The position numbers and the translations under genes are program-made. From assembly GCA_026770585.1 (NCBI GenBank), contig MU647920.1:20420-33522 (forward strand): DNA of 13,103 nucleotides, in the 5' to 3' direction. Under the pieces are notes generated by a model that was not told where the DNA came from, searched no databases, and saw nothing but the letters and a program-made list of their open reading frames with translations. Origin of the DNA: Baffinella frigidus. Taxonomy: Eukaryota > Cryptophyceae > Cryptomonadales > Baffinellaceae. Below, in pieces: positions 1 through 5,332 of this stretch (positions within the stretch are counted from its first letter, which is position 1; each line of letters begins with the position of its first letter).

Positions 1-201
1 CCCCCCTTTGCCTTGAAGGGTGTATTCCGACAAAATCGCAGAGGTAAGAACGCCCCCCCCCAAAAAAACAAAAAAACGCCTCGCTTGAAAGGTATATCCC
101 GAAAAAAAATCTATTGAAGGGTCTTGTCTATCCCGACAAAATCGCAGAGGCAAGAACGCCCCCCCACCCCCCTCGCCTGGAAGGGTCTATCCTGACAAGC
201 T
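1..201. repeat. Imperfect direct repeats, left edge
   Basis: A module of about 45-50 bases (a TTGAAGGGT start, a TATCCCGACA core, then CAAAATCGCAGAGG and an AAGAACG plus C-run) is almost fully present at 11-60 and again at 114-167. Shortened copies lie near 90-108 and 177-201. Homopolymer C and A runs separate the copies. I see no convincing coding sequence here; the open frames are short and interrupted by C-runs. Confidence 0.7.
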
Positions 202-287
202 TGGAGGCAGCGTTGTGACTTCTTGGGGGTTTCTCCTGTCTTGCTGGCAGCTGGCGAGTGCATGAGCCGATAAGTTGACAAGCATTC

Positions 288-570
288 TCTAAAGTCAACG
301 CCCTTGTCTGCAGACGGGGGGGGGGGGAGATTAGTCGACATCCCGCTCTGATCTCGTGTAAATAAATCAGATGATCTTTTGGGCGTTACGAGCGAGGAAA
401 GGGAGTAACGGCGCAGACTTGTAGTCTCTACAAGAGACTCCCCGTTTTCTTCCTCTCTCTCCAGCGACCTCCAAGTAAGAGCGTCGCGCCTAAAGTCAAG
501 TTTTCTAAAGTCAACGCCTTTGTCCGCAGACGGAGGGGGGGGACGTGGCGCACGAGAAATTAGTCAACCA
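288..570 (+). repeat. Direct repeat pair about 215 bases apart
   Basis: The segment TCTAAAGTCAACGCC, TTGTC, GCAGACGG, a G-run and then ATTAGTC occurs at about 288-335 and again at 503-567. The copies differ at a few positions and by a short insertion (GTGGCGCACGAGA) in the second. The sequence between them (340-500) has no recognisable gene. It includes a short hairpin, CTTGTAG/CTACAAG, around 419-435. Confidence 0.65.
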
Positions 571-670
571 GCCCAACGTCTTCGGGTCGACGCCATTAAT
601 GGAGGCAGCATGTGCAGCCCCGCCCTTTTTCCTTCCTCATTACTCTCGAGCCTTAAGTTGAGAGATGCGA

Positions 671-705
671 TAGGTTATGAGCCTTGTGACAAGGCTCATA
701 ACCTA
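671..705. repeat. Perfect 35-base palindrome
   Basis: The 17-base arm TAGGTTATGAGCCTTGT is followed by one central G and then its exact reverse complement. It would extrude as a long hairpin with almost no loop. It lies 45 bases before the TTTAGGG array that begins near 751. Confidence 0.95.
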
Positions 706-750
706 CCCGCCCCGGCATCCTCCGACCATATCATCTGCAAATCTGGTTCA

Positions 751-857
751 GAGTTTAGGGGTTTATTTTTGAGGGTTTAGGGTTTAGGGTTTAGGGTTTA
801 TGGGTTAGGGTTTAGGGTTTATGGGTTGGGGTTTGGGGTTTAGGGGTTAGGGGTTAG
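751..857 (+). repeat. Interstitial telomeric repeat, TTTAGGG orientation
   Basis: About 105 bases of degenerate seven-base telomere repeat read TTTAGGG on the plus strand, with variants such as TTTATGGG, TTGGGG and TTAGGGG. TTTAGGG is the telomere unit of plants and many algae. In this orientation the array would cap DNA lying to its left. It is the opposite of the arrays at 8962-10278 and 11035-11343. Confidence 0.9.
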
Positions 858-893
858 ATCGCCGTTGAAGACTCTCCTGCTTTCGCGCGTCCT

Positions 894-1004
894 GTTGACT
901 GATTCTGATCGGTTGACTAATTCCAATCAGTCAACACTTTCCCTGGTACTAAAACCTGTCCAGTTTAGTCAACACTTTCTCTGGTTCTAAAACGTGCCCA
1001 GGGT
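894..1004. repeat. Inverted repeat plus 38-base tandem duplication
   Basis: GTTGACTGATT at 894-904 is the exact reverse complement of AATCAGTCAAC at 925-935. The right arm overlaps a tandem duplication with a 38-base period (929-966 and 967-1004), each copy starting AGTCAACACTTTC and continuing CTGGT, CTAAAAC, CCAG. No coding capacity is evident. Confidence 0.8.
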
Positions 1005-1064
1005 GGTTATCGAACCGGTACAAACCCCGGTCCGGTTAACTACGCTAGACCTGAGGGTGGTCAA

Positions 1065-1156
1065 TCGCAAAAGTCAACTCCCCAGTGCCGCGAGGTCAAC
1101 TTTTGGAAGAATAACCCGTTTTCGGGTTATTCTGCAATTGAGTTGACTTTTGATTG
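1065..1156. mobile_element. Small foldback element with internal hairpin
   Basis: The outer arms AATCGCAAAAGTCAACTC (about 1063-1080) and GAGTTGACTTTTGATTG (about 1140-1156) are inverted copies. Inside them lies a perfect hairpin, GAATAACCCG-TTTT-CGGGTTATTC, at 1108-1131. The outer arms carry the GTTGACT heptamer that recurs through the left third of the window. It may be a miniature inverted-repeat element, but I see no clear target duplication. Confidence 0.55.
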
Positions 1157-1187
1157 CTCCCGGTCACGTCTAAAGTAGTTTAACAGG

Positions 1188-1229
1188 TTCAGTTAACCGT
1201 CACACGAGGGACTCTTATTAACTGAACCG
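1188..1229. repeat. Inverted repeat, 11-base arms
   Basis: GGTTCAGTTAA near the left end pairs with TTAACTGAACC at the right end, about 20 bases apart. A short related tract (CCGGTTAAC) lies at 1032-1040. No gene context. Confidence 0.6.
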
Positions 1230-1511
1230 CACCGTTTTTGGCAAGGGTGGATACCGCTGCCGACCCCTTGGCAGCGACCGAAGATATTTTCCCCCGGATT
1301 CTCGGGGAAAACGCGGTTAGAACTTCAGGGTAATGGATAAGATTCTAGTACAAATCGTTTAGATGGACTGTATCCGTGAAGACCTCGGTGGCTGCCAAGT
1401 GGCGGGCAGGGAACAGTTCAGCAGTTTTGAAGATTTGTACCTGAGGCCAAGTCCAGATTCTGGACATGGACTTTTAAAACGTTGCGAGTTTTCTCGGCAG
1501 CGGCCAACCTG

Positions 1512-1638
1512 CCACGCCAGGATGATCGAAACATCCACTTTTGACATCTTTCGAGGGAAACCCCTTGAATCCTTAAGTCAACCACGTCAGATCTTACGCG
1601 GATAAGGCGTCGGTTTCCCTCGAGCAATCTGGCGTGGT
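1512..1638. repeat. Imperfect inverted repeat, about 127 bases
   Basis: CCACGCCAGGATGATCGA at the left pairs imperfectly with CTCGAGCAATCTGGCGTGG at the right. Inner segments TTTCGAGGGAAACC and GGTTTCCCTCGAG also pair. The centre holds AAGTCAACCACGTC. Open frames on both strands here look like shadows of the inverted repeat. Confidence 0.6.
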
Positions 1639-1700
1639 GACTCTCTTGGTTTTCATGGCAGGCAACGAGCACGGTGCAGTCTCGGCGGAGCTATTTCAGG

Positions 1701-1804
1701 TATCCCTCAAGTACCCATAGGGTGAATGTTCACCCTAACTCGCCCTAGGCAGGTCCTAGGGACCTACCGTAGGGCGTATGAGCCTACTGGGCACTTGAGG
1801 GATA
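1701..1804. mobile_element. Family-2 foldback element, copy 1
   Basis: The ends are TCCCTCAAG and CTTGAGGGA, flanked on both sides by TA (1701-1702 and 1803-1804), consistent with a TA target duplication. The interior carries CCTAGGCAGGTCCTAGGG, CTACCGTAGGGCGTATGAG and CCTACT, shared with the copies at 3461-3564 and 4081-4183. At about 100 bases there is no coding capacity. TA-flanked miniature elements of this kind are usually mobilised by Tc1/mariner-type transposases. That assignment is inference. Confidence 0.75.
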
Positions 1805-2027
1805 CTCCTCGATGTCGGACCTCGGCAAAGTCCTCGATCCAGCCTCTCGAGAATGCTGGAGCACCCAATTTAAAACCTGGGTCCTTTACAAGTGGGTATG
1901 TGTAGTAACCTTGGTGATGAATTCCGGGGTTGGTCATGTTCCGCACCAGCATGTCTGGAACGTAAGGAACGTGAGCAATCTTGCCCGTGCCTGATTCAAA
2001 CTGGTGCAAACCCTTACAACCCCACAC
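1764..2027 (-). pseudogene. Coding-like fragment, unknown protein
   Basis: This minus-strand frame of 87 codons starts right after an in-frame TAA. It has a balanced, globular amino-acid mix rather than the biased composition of a repeat. Segments include HVPYVPDMLVRNMTNPGIHH, QGYYTYPLVKDPGFKLGAP and SRGWIEDFAEV. Codon third positions favour C and G through most of it. There is no ATG at the start, so it would be an internal exon or a gene fragment. Its 3' end runs into the family-2 foldback element at 1804, which probably truncates it; about 75 residues precede that border. It lies between the long inverted arms, as a captured fragment would. I do not recognise the family. Confidence 0.35.
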
Positions 2028-2126
2028 TTAAACCACTTTGCAGCCACCGGGGGCTTCACGGATACAGTTGATCTTAACAATTTTTACTAGAACCTTATCC
2101 ATGTGCATTGGATTCTAACCGCATTT

Positions 2127-2144
2127 CCCCCGGATATCCGGGGG
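2127..2144. repeat. Perfect 18-base GC palindrome
   Basis: CCCCCGGATATCCGGGGG is self-complementary. It lies in the right arm of the 1270-2162 structure. The left arm has a weaker version (CCCCCGGATTCTCGGGG), so the palindrome is a local feature of that arm. Confidence 0.85.
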
Positions 2145-2269
2145 GGAAGGAACTCGGTCGCTGCTAAGTGGTAGGGTGCTCCAGCATTTTCGAGTGGAGA
2201 CCTTGGAACAGTCCTGGACTCGGCGAGTCTGCGTGTGCAATGCTCAGCGTCAGGCCCATCCATACCGTA

Positions 2270-2309
2270 CCACACGGTGGACTACGAACCTTCCATCAAA
2301 AGTCAACTT
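2270..2309 (-). repeat. Solo arm of a dispersed inverted-repeat element
   Basis: About 37 of 40 bases match the reverse complement of 11462-11501 (CCACACGGTGGACTACGAA, then ATCAAAAGTCAACTT). The right-hand copy is one arm of a complete inverted repeat at 11396-11501, so this is a single detached arm. A weaker relative of its outer end (GCCACACAGTGGGCTACGA) lies near 12329. Confidence 0.7.
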
Positions 2310-2665
2310 GCCTGAAGACAATTAACGTCACGGATTTTTCTGACGCAGGTTGGTCACGTATCACCCTGGAATCCAGGGTCAACGAAACCCTCGTAGCCCA
2401 ACGTGTGGCTACTCTCGCTTTTGCGGCTCGTTCTGGGCTAGACCGAGGACGAGGTTTAGCTATGCCTCACTCGGGTTGACCGACTATGCTCAAGTTGCCA
2501 TGCTGGGTTTGCTGCTTGTGGGTTGGGGTTGATGGGTGAGGGGAGGTTGTGTCTGTCCGGCAGAAGGATACGCTCGAGAGTGGAAGGGGAAGACGTTTCC
2601 ACCCGTGCGAACGCACCCATCCACAACGCCTTTCACAAAAGGCGGCCGTGTCGGCATTCGCAAAC
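2310..2665. other. Stretch with only weak coding signal
   Basis: On the plus strand about 2330-2479 is open and reads as a fairly natural peptide (TDFSDAGWSRITLESRVNET, then LVAQRVATLAFAARSGLD), ending in TGA at 2477-2479. There is no reliable start, no splice support and no family I recognise. It could be a gene fragment or chance. From 2480 to 2665 I see only a TG-rich tract and no gene. Confidence 0.25.
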
Positions 2666-2740
2666 CTCTCTATCTCTCGCTCTCTCTCTCTCTCTCGCTC
2701 TCTCTCTCTCTCTTCTCTCTCTCTCCCTCGCTCGCTCTCC
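2666..2740 (+). repeat. CT microsatellite
   Basis: About 75 bases are nearly pure CT dinucleotides interrupted by CG and CC steps. Three plus-strand frames and two minus-strand frames are open through it only because CT/GA repeats contain no stop codons. The predicted Ser-Leu and Arg-Glu strings are artefacts of the repeat. Confidence 0.95.
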
Positions 2741-2909
2741 ACTGCACCGAATCAACCTCTCTCACCCGCCCCAGGCAAAGGGCGACTGGAACCCATCGGA
2801 CGACGCGCACCGACGACGCTCGCAGTCCCCCCCCACATCGACCCACTCGGGGGGGCACTCCCACTCGCCGCGCCCGAAATCGAGAGGGCACACGCCGGGA
2901 GGAGAGAGA

Positions 2910-2996
2910 GGACACACGAGATCACCTGGTCCAGCCGCGCGAGGAGTCTCTCCCGTCGCCAAGACGCGCCACAAGCCCCAGTCCAGCATCCATTGA
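2910..2996 (+). pseudogene. Coding repeat, copy 1
   Basis: The frame reads GHTRSPGPAARGVSPVAK and then TRHKPQSSIH, ending in TGA at 2994-2996. It is the first of four diverged copies of the same peptide (also 3300-3368, 3377-3463 and 3773-3859). The same frame is open upstream to about 2760 with an Arg-, Ser- and Pro-rich, SR-like composition (RSQSPPT, SHSPRPKSRG). The SSIH-TGA ending is identical in copy 2, so it may be a genuine C-terminus. The protein family is unknown. A basic, Pro- and Ser-rich tail would fit nucleic-acid or protein binding, which is speculation. Whether the four pieces are exons of one gene or shuffled duplicates is unclear. Confidence 0.4.
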
Positions 2997-3016
2997 TTCT
3001 TTGCACTCTCATAGGC

Positions 3017-3166
3017 TAACGGACTAAAAATGGGGTAGTTAGGCCTACGGTATTGCCTACCGTAGGCCGTAGGGCTCCTATGACCAAAACGTCCCTAGGA
3101 TTTTGGCCTACAGTAGGAGGTCCTAGGCAATCCCGTAGGCCTAAATACCCCATTTCTAGTCCATTA
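3017..3166. mobile_element. Family-3 foldback element, TA-flanked
   Basis: The left end is TAACGGACTAAAAATGGGGTA and the right end is its imperfect reverse complement. TA dinucleotides sit at both borders (3017-3018 and 3165-3166). The interior carries TTAGGCCTACGG and the CCTAGG/CCTACAGTAGG motifs also found in families 1 and 2. It is about 150 bases long with no coding capacity. It lies between copies 1 and 2 of the coding repeat. Confidence 0.7.
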
Positions 3167-3295
3167 CCCCATTCACTCGCCGGGTCGCACTCGCCGGGAC
3201 ACACGAGATCACGCGGCCCGACGCACAAGCGAGACCAAAGATACCGTTCATTAGTCAACCACCGAGGCTCGTCACCTGTCCGACCGAGGCTCACA

Positions 3296-3318
3296 ACGCG
3301 CGGCCGGAGGCCGCGCGT
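3296..3318. repeat. GC-rich perfect hairpin
   Basis: ACGCGCGGCC and GGCCGCGCGT are exact inverted copies separated by GGA. The hairpin overlaps the start of coding-repeat copy 2, where it encodes an Arg/Ala/Gly-rich stretch. Confidence 0.85.
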
Positions 3319-3368
3319 GCGTCAGTCCTGTGGCTAAGGCGCGCAACCCCGAGTCCAGCATCCATTGA
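3300..3368 (+). pseudogene. Coding repeat, copy 2
   Basis: The frame reads AAGGRACVSPVAKARNPESS and then IH, with TGA at 3366-3368. It aligns to copy 1 with a whole-codon deletion (one Lys missing) and ends at the same TGA. The frame is open upstream only to 3255, after a TAG. A related motif, SHSPGHTRSRGP, lies in another frame at about 3184-3220, so the upstream portion has shifted frame. This looks like a decayed duplicate. Confidence 0.4.
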
Positions 3369-3376
3369 TTCTTTGT

Positions 3377-3463
3377 TGGACTGTATGTTTCGATTACACT
3401 CCCCCAGCCGCGCGTGGTGTCACCCCTGTCGCCAAGACGCGCAACAAGCCCGAGTCCAGCATC
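3377..3463 (+). pseudogene. Coding repeat, copy 3
   Basis: The frame reads WTVCFDYTPPAARGVTPVAK and then TRNKPESSI. It shares CFDYT and RGVTPV with copy 4, and PAARGV and VAKTR with copy 1. It is cut at its right end by the family-2 foldback element that begins at 3461. Differences from copy 4 fall largely on third codon positions (GGT/GGA, ACC/ACT, CCT/CCC, TCC/TCA), and the single gap is three bases. Both are signs of past protein-level selection on this strand and frame. Confidence 0.45.
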
Positions 3464-3564
3464 CCTCAAGTGGCGCGGGGGTCGAAATTGACCGCCAAGA
3501 GGTCCTAGGCAGGTCCTAGGGCCCTACAGTAGAGCTTATGAGCCTACTCGCCACTTAAGGGGTA
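3461..3564. mobile_element. Family-2 foldback element, copy 2
   Basis: The ends are TCCCTCAAGTGGC and GCCACTTAAGGGG, with TA at the right border and a probably mutated CA at the left. The interior has GAGGTCCTAGGCAGGTCCTA and CCTACAGTAGAGCTTATGAG, as in copies 1 and 3. It sits immediately after the IleSer-Ile codons of coding-repeat copy 3 and so interrupts that reading frame. Confidence 0.75.
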
Positions 3565-3584
3565 CGTTGAACTTGCCTTCCTTT

Positions 3585-3774
3585 CACCAACCCTCACGGT
3601 TTGCGCAAATGACCGGTTTTCGCGGTACGTAATGTCCTTGCAGACCGTCGGATTCCGACGTCGGTTATTTTAAAAACTCCCAAAACTTGATCACTGCAGG
3701 GTGTTTGGAGTTTTAAAACTGCTTTTGCAAAAAAGTCTAAATTCATCGATTTGCCCAAACCGTGAGGGCTGGTG
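3585..3774. mobile_element. Family-4 foldback element, about 190 bases
   Basis: The left arm CACCAACCCTCACGGTTTGC is the imperfect reverse complement of the right arm (about 3753-3774, core CAAACCGTGAGGGCTGGTG). An inner pair, TTTTAAAAACTCCCAAA near 3669 and TTTGGAGTTTTAAAA near 3704, also folds. The homology between coding-repeat copies 3 and 4 begins exactly where this element stops, at GTTGG (3775), so it was inserted at that border. Confidence 0.65.
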
Positions 3775-3859
3775 GTTGGTAGCATGTTTCGATTACACGG
3801 GGACTTCGAATCGTGGAGTCACTCCCGTCGACAAGCCGCGCAAGCCCGAGTCAAACAGC
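3773..3859 (+). pseudogene. Coding repeat, copy 4
   Basis: The frame reads WLVACFDYTGTSNRGVTPVD and then KPRKPESNS. It is the most diverged copy, yet it keeps CFDYT, RGVTPV and KPES. Changes relative to copy 3 are concentrated at synonymous positions and the gap is a whole codon. It lies just downstream of the family-4 foldback element. Downstream the frame enters a hairpin and the left arm of the nested foldback complex and stops at 3913. No family recognised. Confidence 0.45.
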
Positions 3860-3878
3860 CCGTACTGTAGTACGGGCT
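3857..3878. repeat. Perfect hairpin at end of coding repeat
   Basis: AGCCCGTACT and AGTACGGGCT are exact inverted copies separated by GT. A further partial copy (AGTACGGTCTGTAC) follows and leads into the left arm of the nested foldback complex. Confidence 0.85.
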
Positions 3879-3963
3879 GTAGTACGGTCTGTACAGGGGT
3901 TACTCGAGATTAAGGACACACACCGCCCTAGGCTCGCCTATGCCTAGGAGCATGGGACCACCC

Positions 3964-4056
3964 TACAGGGGTACCTCGCTCATAAGAAACCGCAGCCCCC
4001 TAGGACCCTACAGCAGGCCTTTGTCTAGGGCCCTGTGGTGGTCCTAGGGGGGGGTA
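3964..4056 (+). mobile_element. Family-1 foldback element, right end missing
   Basis: It begins TA-CAGGGGTACCTCGCTCAT and continues AAGAAACCGC, CCTAGGACCCTACAG and GGTCCTAGGGG like the complete copies. The right terminal repeat (TTTCTTATGAGCGAGGTACC) is absent and replaced by TAGGGTGGTCCCATGCTCC of the enclosing inverted repeat. Confidence 0.7.
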
Positions 4057-4080
4057 GGGTGGTCCCATGCTCCATAGGCA

Positions 4081-4183
4081 TCTCTTAAGTGGCCAGGTAG
4101 TCAAATTTGACGGCCAAGAGGTCCCAGGCAGGTCCTAGGGCCCTACCGTAGGCCGTATGAGCCTACTGGCCACTTAAGGGATA
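4081..4183. mobile_element. Family-2 foldback element, copy 3
   Basis: The ends are TCTCTTAAGTGGCC and GGCCACTTAAGGGA, with TA at the right border (4182-4183) and CA at the left. The interior contains CAAATTTGACGGCCAAGAGG, GGCAGGTCCTAGGGCCCTAC and GTATGAGCCTACT as in the other two copies. It is nested within the 3891-4240 complex. Confidence 0.75.
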
Positions 4184-4237
4184 GGCGTACTGTAGGAGCC
4201 TAGGGCGGTGTGTGTCCTTAATCTCGAGTAACTCCTG

Positions 4238-4354
4238 TACAGGGGTACCTCGCTCATAAGAAACCGCCCCCCCAGGACCGCATAGGGCCCTGGGCATAGC
4301 TCTACTGTAGGGCCCTAGAGAGAGGCGGTTTCTTATGAGCGAGGTACCCCTGTA
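4238..4354. mobile_element. Family-1 foldback element, complete copy A
   Basis: TA borders enclose 29-base terminal inverted repeats that start CAGGGGTACCTCGCTCATAA and extend through GAAACCGCC. The loop carries CAGGACCGCATAGGGCCCTG and CTACTGTAGGGCCC. At 117 bases it is too short to encode anything. Its left TA overlaps the right end of the 3891-4240 complex. Confidence 0.85.
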
Positions 4355-4395
4355 CTCGCCCGGTAGGCGCTGGTTGAGGGAGAGACCTTCGTTAC

Positions 4396-4451
4396 TGCAG
4401 GGGTACTTCGCTCACACGGAAGCGCCCCCCCCTCGGACCCTACAGTAGGCC
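4396..4451 (+). mobile_element. Family-1 foldback element, truncated
   Basis: This is a diverged left half: TG-CAGGGGTACTTCGCTCAC, a C-run, then GGACCCTACAGTAGGCC. It is cut exactly where copy B begins at 4452, so copy B probably inserted into it or replaced its right half. Confidence 0.7.
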
Positions 4452-4573
4452 TACAGGGGTACCTCGCTCATGAGAAACCGCCCCCCCCTAGGACCCTACA
4501 GTAGGCCTATGCGTAGGGTCCTATGGTGGTCCTAGGGGGGGGGGCGCTTTCTTATGAGCGAGGTACCCCTGTA
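4452..4573. mobile_element. Family-1 foldback element, complete copy B
   Basis: Both ends are TA. The left arm is CAGGGGTACCTCGCTCATGA and the right arm ends TTATGAGCGAGGTACCCCTG. The loop contains the nested palindromic motifs CCTAGGACCCTACAGTAGGC and GGTCCTAGG. It shares its right TA with the left TA of copy C, so the two elements are tandem with a single TA between them. Confidence 0.9.
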
Positions 4574-4681
4574 CAGGGGTACATGTACCTCGCTCATAAG
4601 AACGCGCCCCCTCTACCCTACAGTAGCCCTATGGTGGTCCTAGGGGGGGGGGCGCTTTCTTATGGGCGAGGTACCCCTGTA
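4572..4681. mobile_element. Family-1 foldback element, complete copy C
   Basis: The left arm, CAGGGGTACATGTACCTCGC, has a small internal duplication (GTACAT). The right arm ends GGGCGAGGTACCCCTG-TA at 4681. It directly abuts copy B. At 110 bases, with a shortened loop, it has no coding capacity. Confidence 0.85.
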
Positions 4682-4784
4682 GCGGTCCGCCCGACGAGCG
4701 CACCAGGAGGGAGAAAGGTGCGTTTATTACGGATCGAAAGCAACACGGCCGCCATGTATTCCCAGGCTTTGTCATCGCACCCGA

Positions 4785-4819
4785 GCTTGCGAGCGAGCTT
4801 GCGAGCGAGCGAGAGAGAC

Positions 4820-4885
<66 letters not shown>

Positions 4886-4886
4886 G
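4785..4886 (+). repeat. GA microsatellite with GAGCTTGC lead-in
   Basis: Two copies of GAGCTTGCGAGC precede a nearly pure GA tract with scattered CA steps. It is the reverse complement type of the CT tract at 2666-2740. It lies just past the poly(A)-type signal of the minus-strand gene, so it is in that gene's 3' flank. Open frames through it are artefacts. Confidence 0.95.
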
Positions 4887-4891
4887 ACCCT

Positions 4892-4897
4892 TTTATT
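4892..4897 (-). terminator. AATAAA polyadenylation-type signal
   Basis: On the minus strand the last exon ends CTT-TAA and continues ATAAAAGGG, so AATAAA overlaps the stop codon by one base. It is correctly placed for 3'-end formation of the minus-strand gene, but a six-base AT-rich match is weak evidence alone. Confidence 0.4.
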
Positions 4898-5073
4898 TAA
4901 AGTACACGAAACACGAGAGCGACCGTCCCAGGGGCTCCTCGAAATGAACAAGATTGATAATGTATTGCCAAACAACCAGCGTCAGCGCCGCACATGCTAC
5001 GCATTGTGCCACTACTGTACTCCGTGTCGGCCGCTCCTACGAGCATTTTTCGGATGGATTCTAACTCCACCTC
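4897..5073 (-). CDS. Probable terminal exon of a spliced gene
   Basis: The frame encodes 58 residues, beginning EVELESIRKMLVGAADTEYS and ending ALVFRVL, with TAA at 4899-4897. It is preceded by a convincing splice acceptor on the minus strand: pyrimidine-rich TGCTTTCTTCATTTCGGTAG, then GAG at 5073. A stop (TAG) at that AG rules out extension upstream in the same frame, so the exon must be reached by splicing or start at an internal Met (ATG at 5046). Its codon phase (0) matches the GTAAAG donor of the upstream exon at 5333, giving one continuous reading frame. The family is not recognised. Confidence 0.5.
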   Translation of the reverse strand, partial: EVELESIRKMLVGAADTEYSSGTMRSMCGADAGCLAIHYQSCSFRGAPGTVALVFRVL

Positions 5074-5115
5074 CTACCGAAATGAAGAAAGCACAACGCG
5101 CTAGGGTCCTACGGT

Positions 5116-5300
5116 AGTGCTATTCCTCAGAAGGTCCTGCGATGGGTCAAAATCAACATTGGCCCCTGCCTGCGGGGGGGCAAATGTTCGCAGGACCCTC
5201 TGAGGAATGGCTGGGGCAAATGTTGATTTCTACCCAGGACCTGAGGAAGGGTAGAAATCAACATTGGCCCCCGCCTGTGGTAGTGCTAGCCCACAGGCTC
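5116..5300. repeat. Interleaved inverted repeats inside the intron
   Basis: ATTCCTCAGAAGGTCCTGCG (5122-5141) is an imperfect inverted copy of TCGCAGGACCCTCTGAGGAAT (5188-5208). A second motif, ATCAACATTGGCCCC, occurs at 5152-5166, inverted at 5213-5227 and direct again at 5257-5271. A hairpin, GCCTGTGG/CCCACAGGC, closes at about 5273-5299. The whole structure lies within the proposed intron 5074-5332, so it would be removed from the mRNA. The TGA that ends the unspliced upstream frame (5260-5258) comes from this element. Confidence 0.75.
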
Positions 5301-5332
5301 CCCCGCCGGTTTCTAGCGGAACCCTGCTTTAC

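Larger units (their letters stand above)
1270..2162. mobile_element. Candidate 0.9-kb element with long inverted arms
   Basis: Bases 1270-1403 and 2033-2162 are inverted copies of each other at roughly 80% by eye. Shared landmarks read on the left arm are CAGCGACCGA, CCCCCGGAT, GCGGTTAGAA, ATGGATAAG, TTCTAGTA and CTGTATCCGTGAAG. The ~0.63-kb interior contains a second inverted repeat (1512-1638), a family-2 foldback element (1701-1804) and a coding-like minus-strand frame (1764-2027). Long terminal inverted repeats around gene-like sequence resemble a gene-capturing DNA transposon such as a Pack-MULE. I could not define target-site duplications, and no transposase is visible, so this may equally be an ordinary inverted duplication. 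Confidence 0.5.
3891..4240. mobile_element. Nested foldback complex
   Basis: The outer arms are inverted copies: the left starts GTACAGGGGTTACTCGAG and continues ATTAAGGACACACACCGCCC; the right ends CTCGAGTAACTCCTGTAC. Inside lies an exact 19-base inverted pair, 3947-3965 and 4055-4073. That pair encloses most of a family-1 element (3964-4056), and a complete family-2 element follows at 4081-4183. The simplest history is one foldback element that received at least two later insertions. No protein is encoded. Confidence 0.75.

Noticed and set aside
751-857. A true chromosome end at this position
   Set aside because: The array is short and degenerate and non-telomeric sequence continues on both sides.
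1011-1045. A tRNA T-arm (GTTATCGAACC)
   Set aside because: No acceptor, D or anticodon stems could be placed around it.
2467-3027. Long overlapping frames in five of six reading frames
   Set aside because: CT/GA repeats contain no stop codons. Only the plus frame at 2910-2996 was kept, because it recurs in diverged copies.
4523-4900. 125-codon plus-strand frame across the foldback cluster
   Set aside because: It reads through two foldback copies and the GA microsatellite, and its repeated YERGTPVQG-type peptides come from the terminal repeats.
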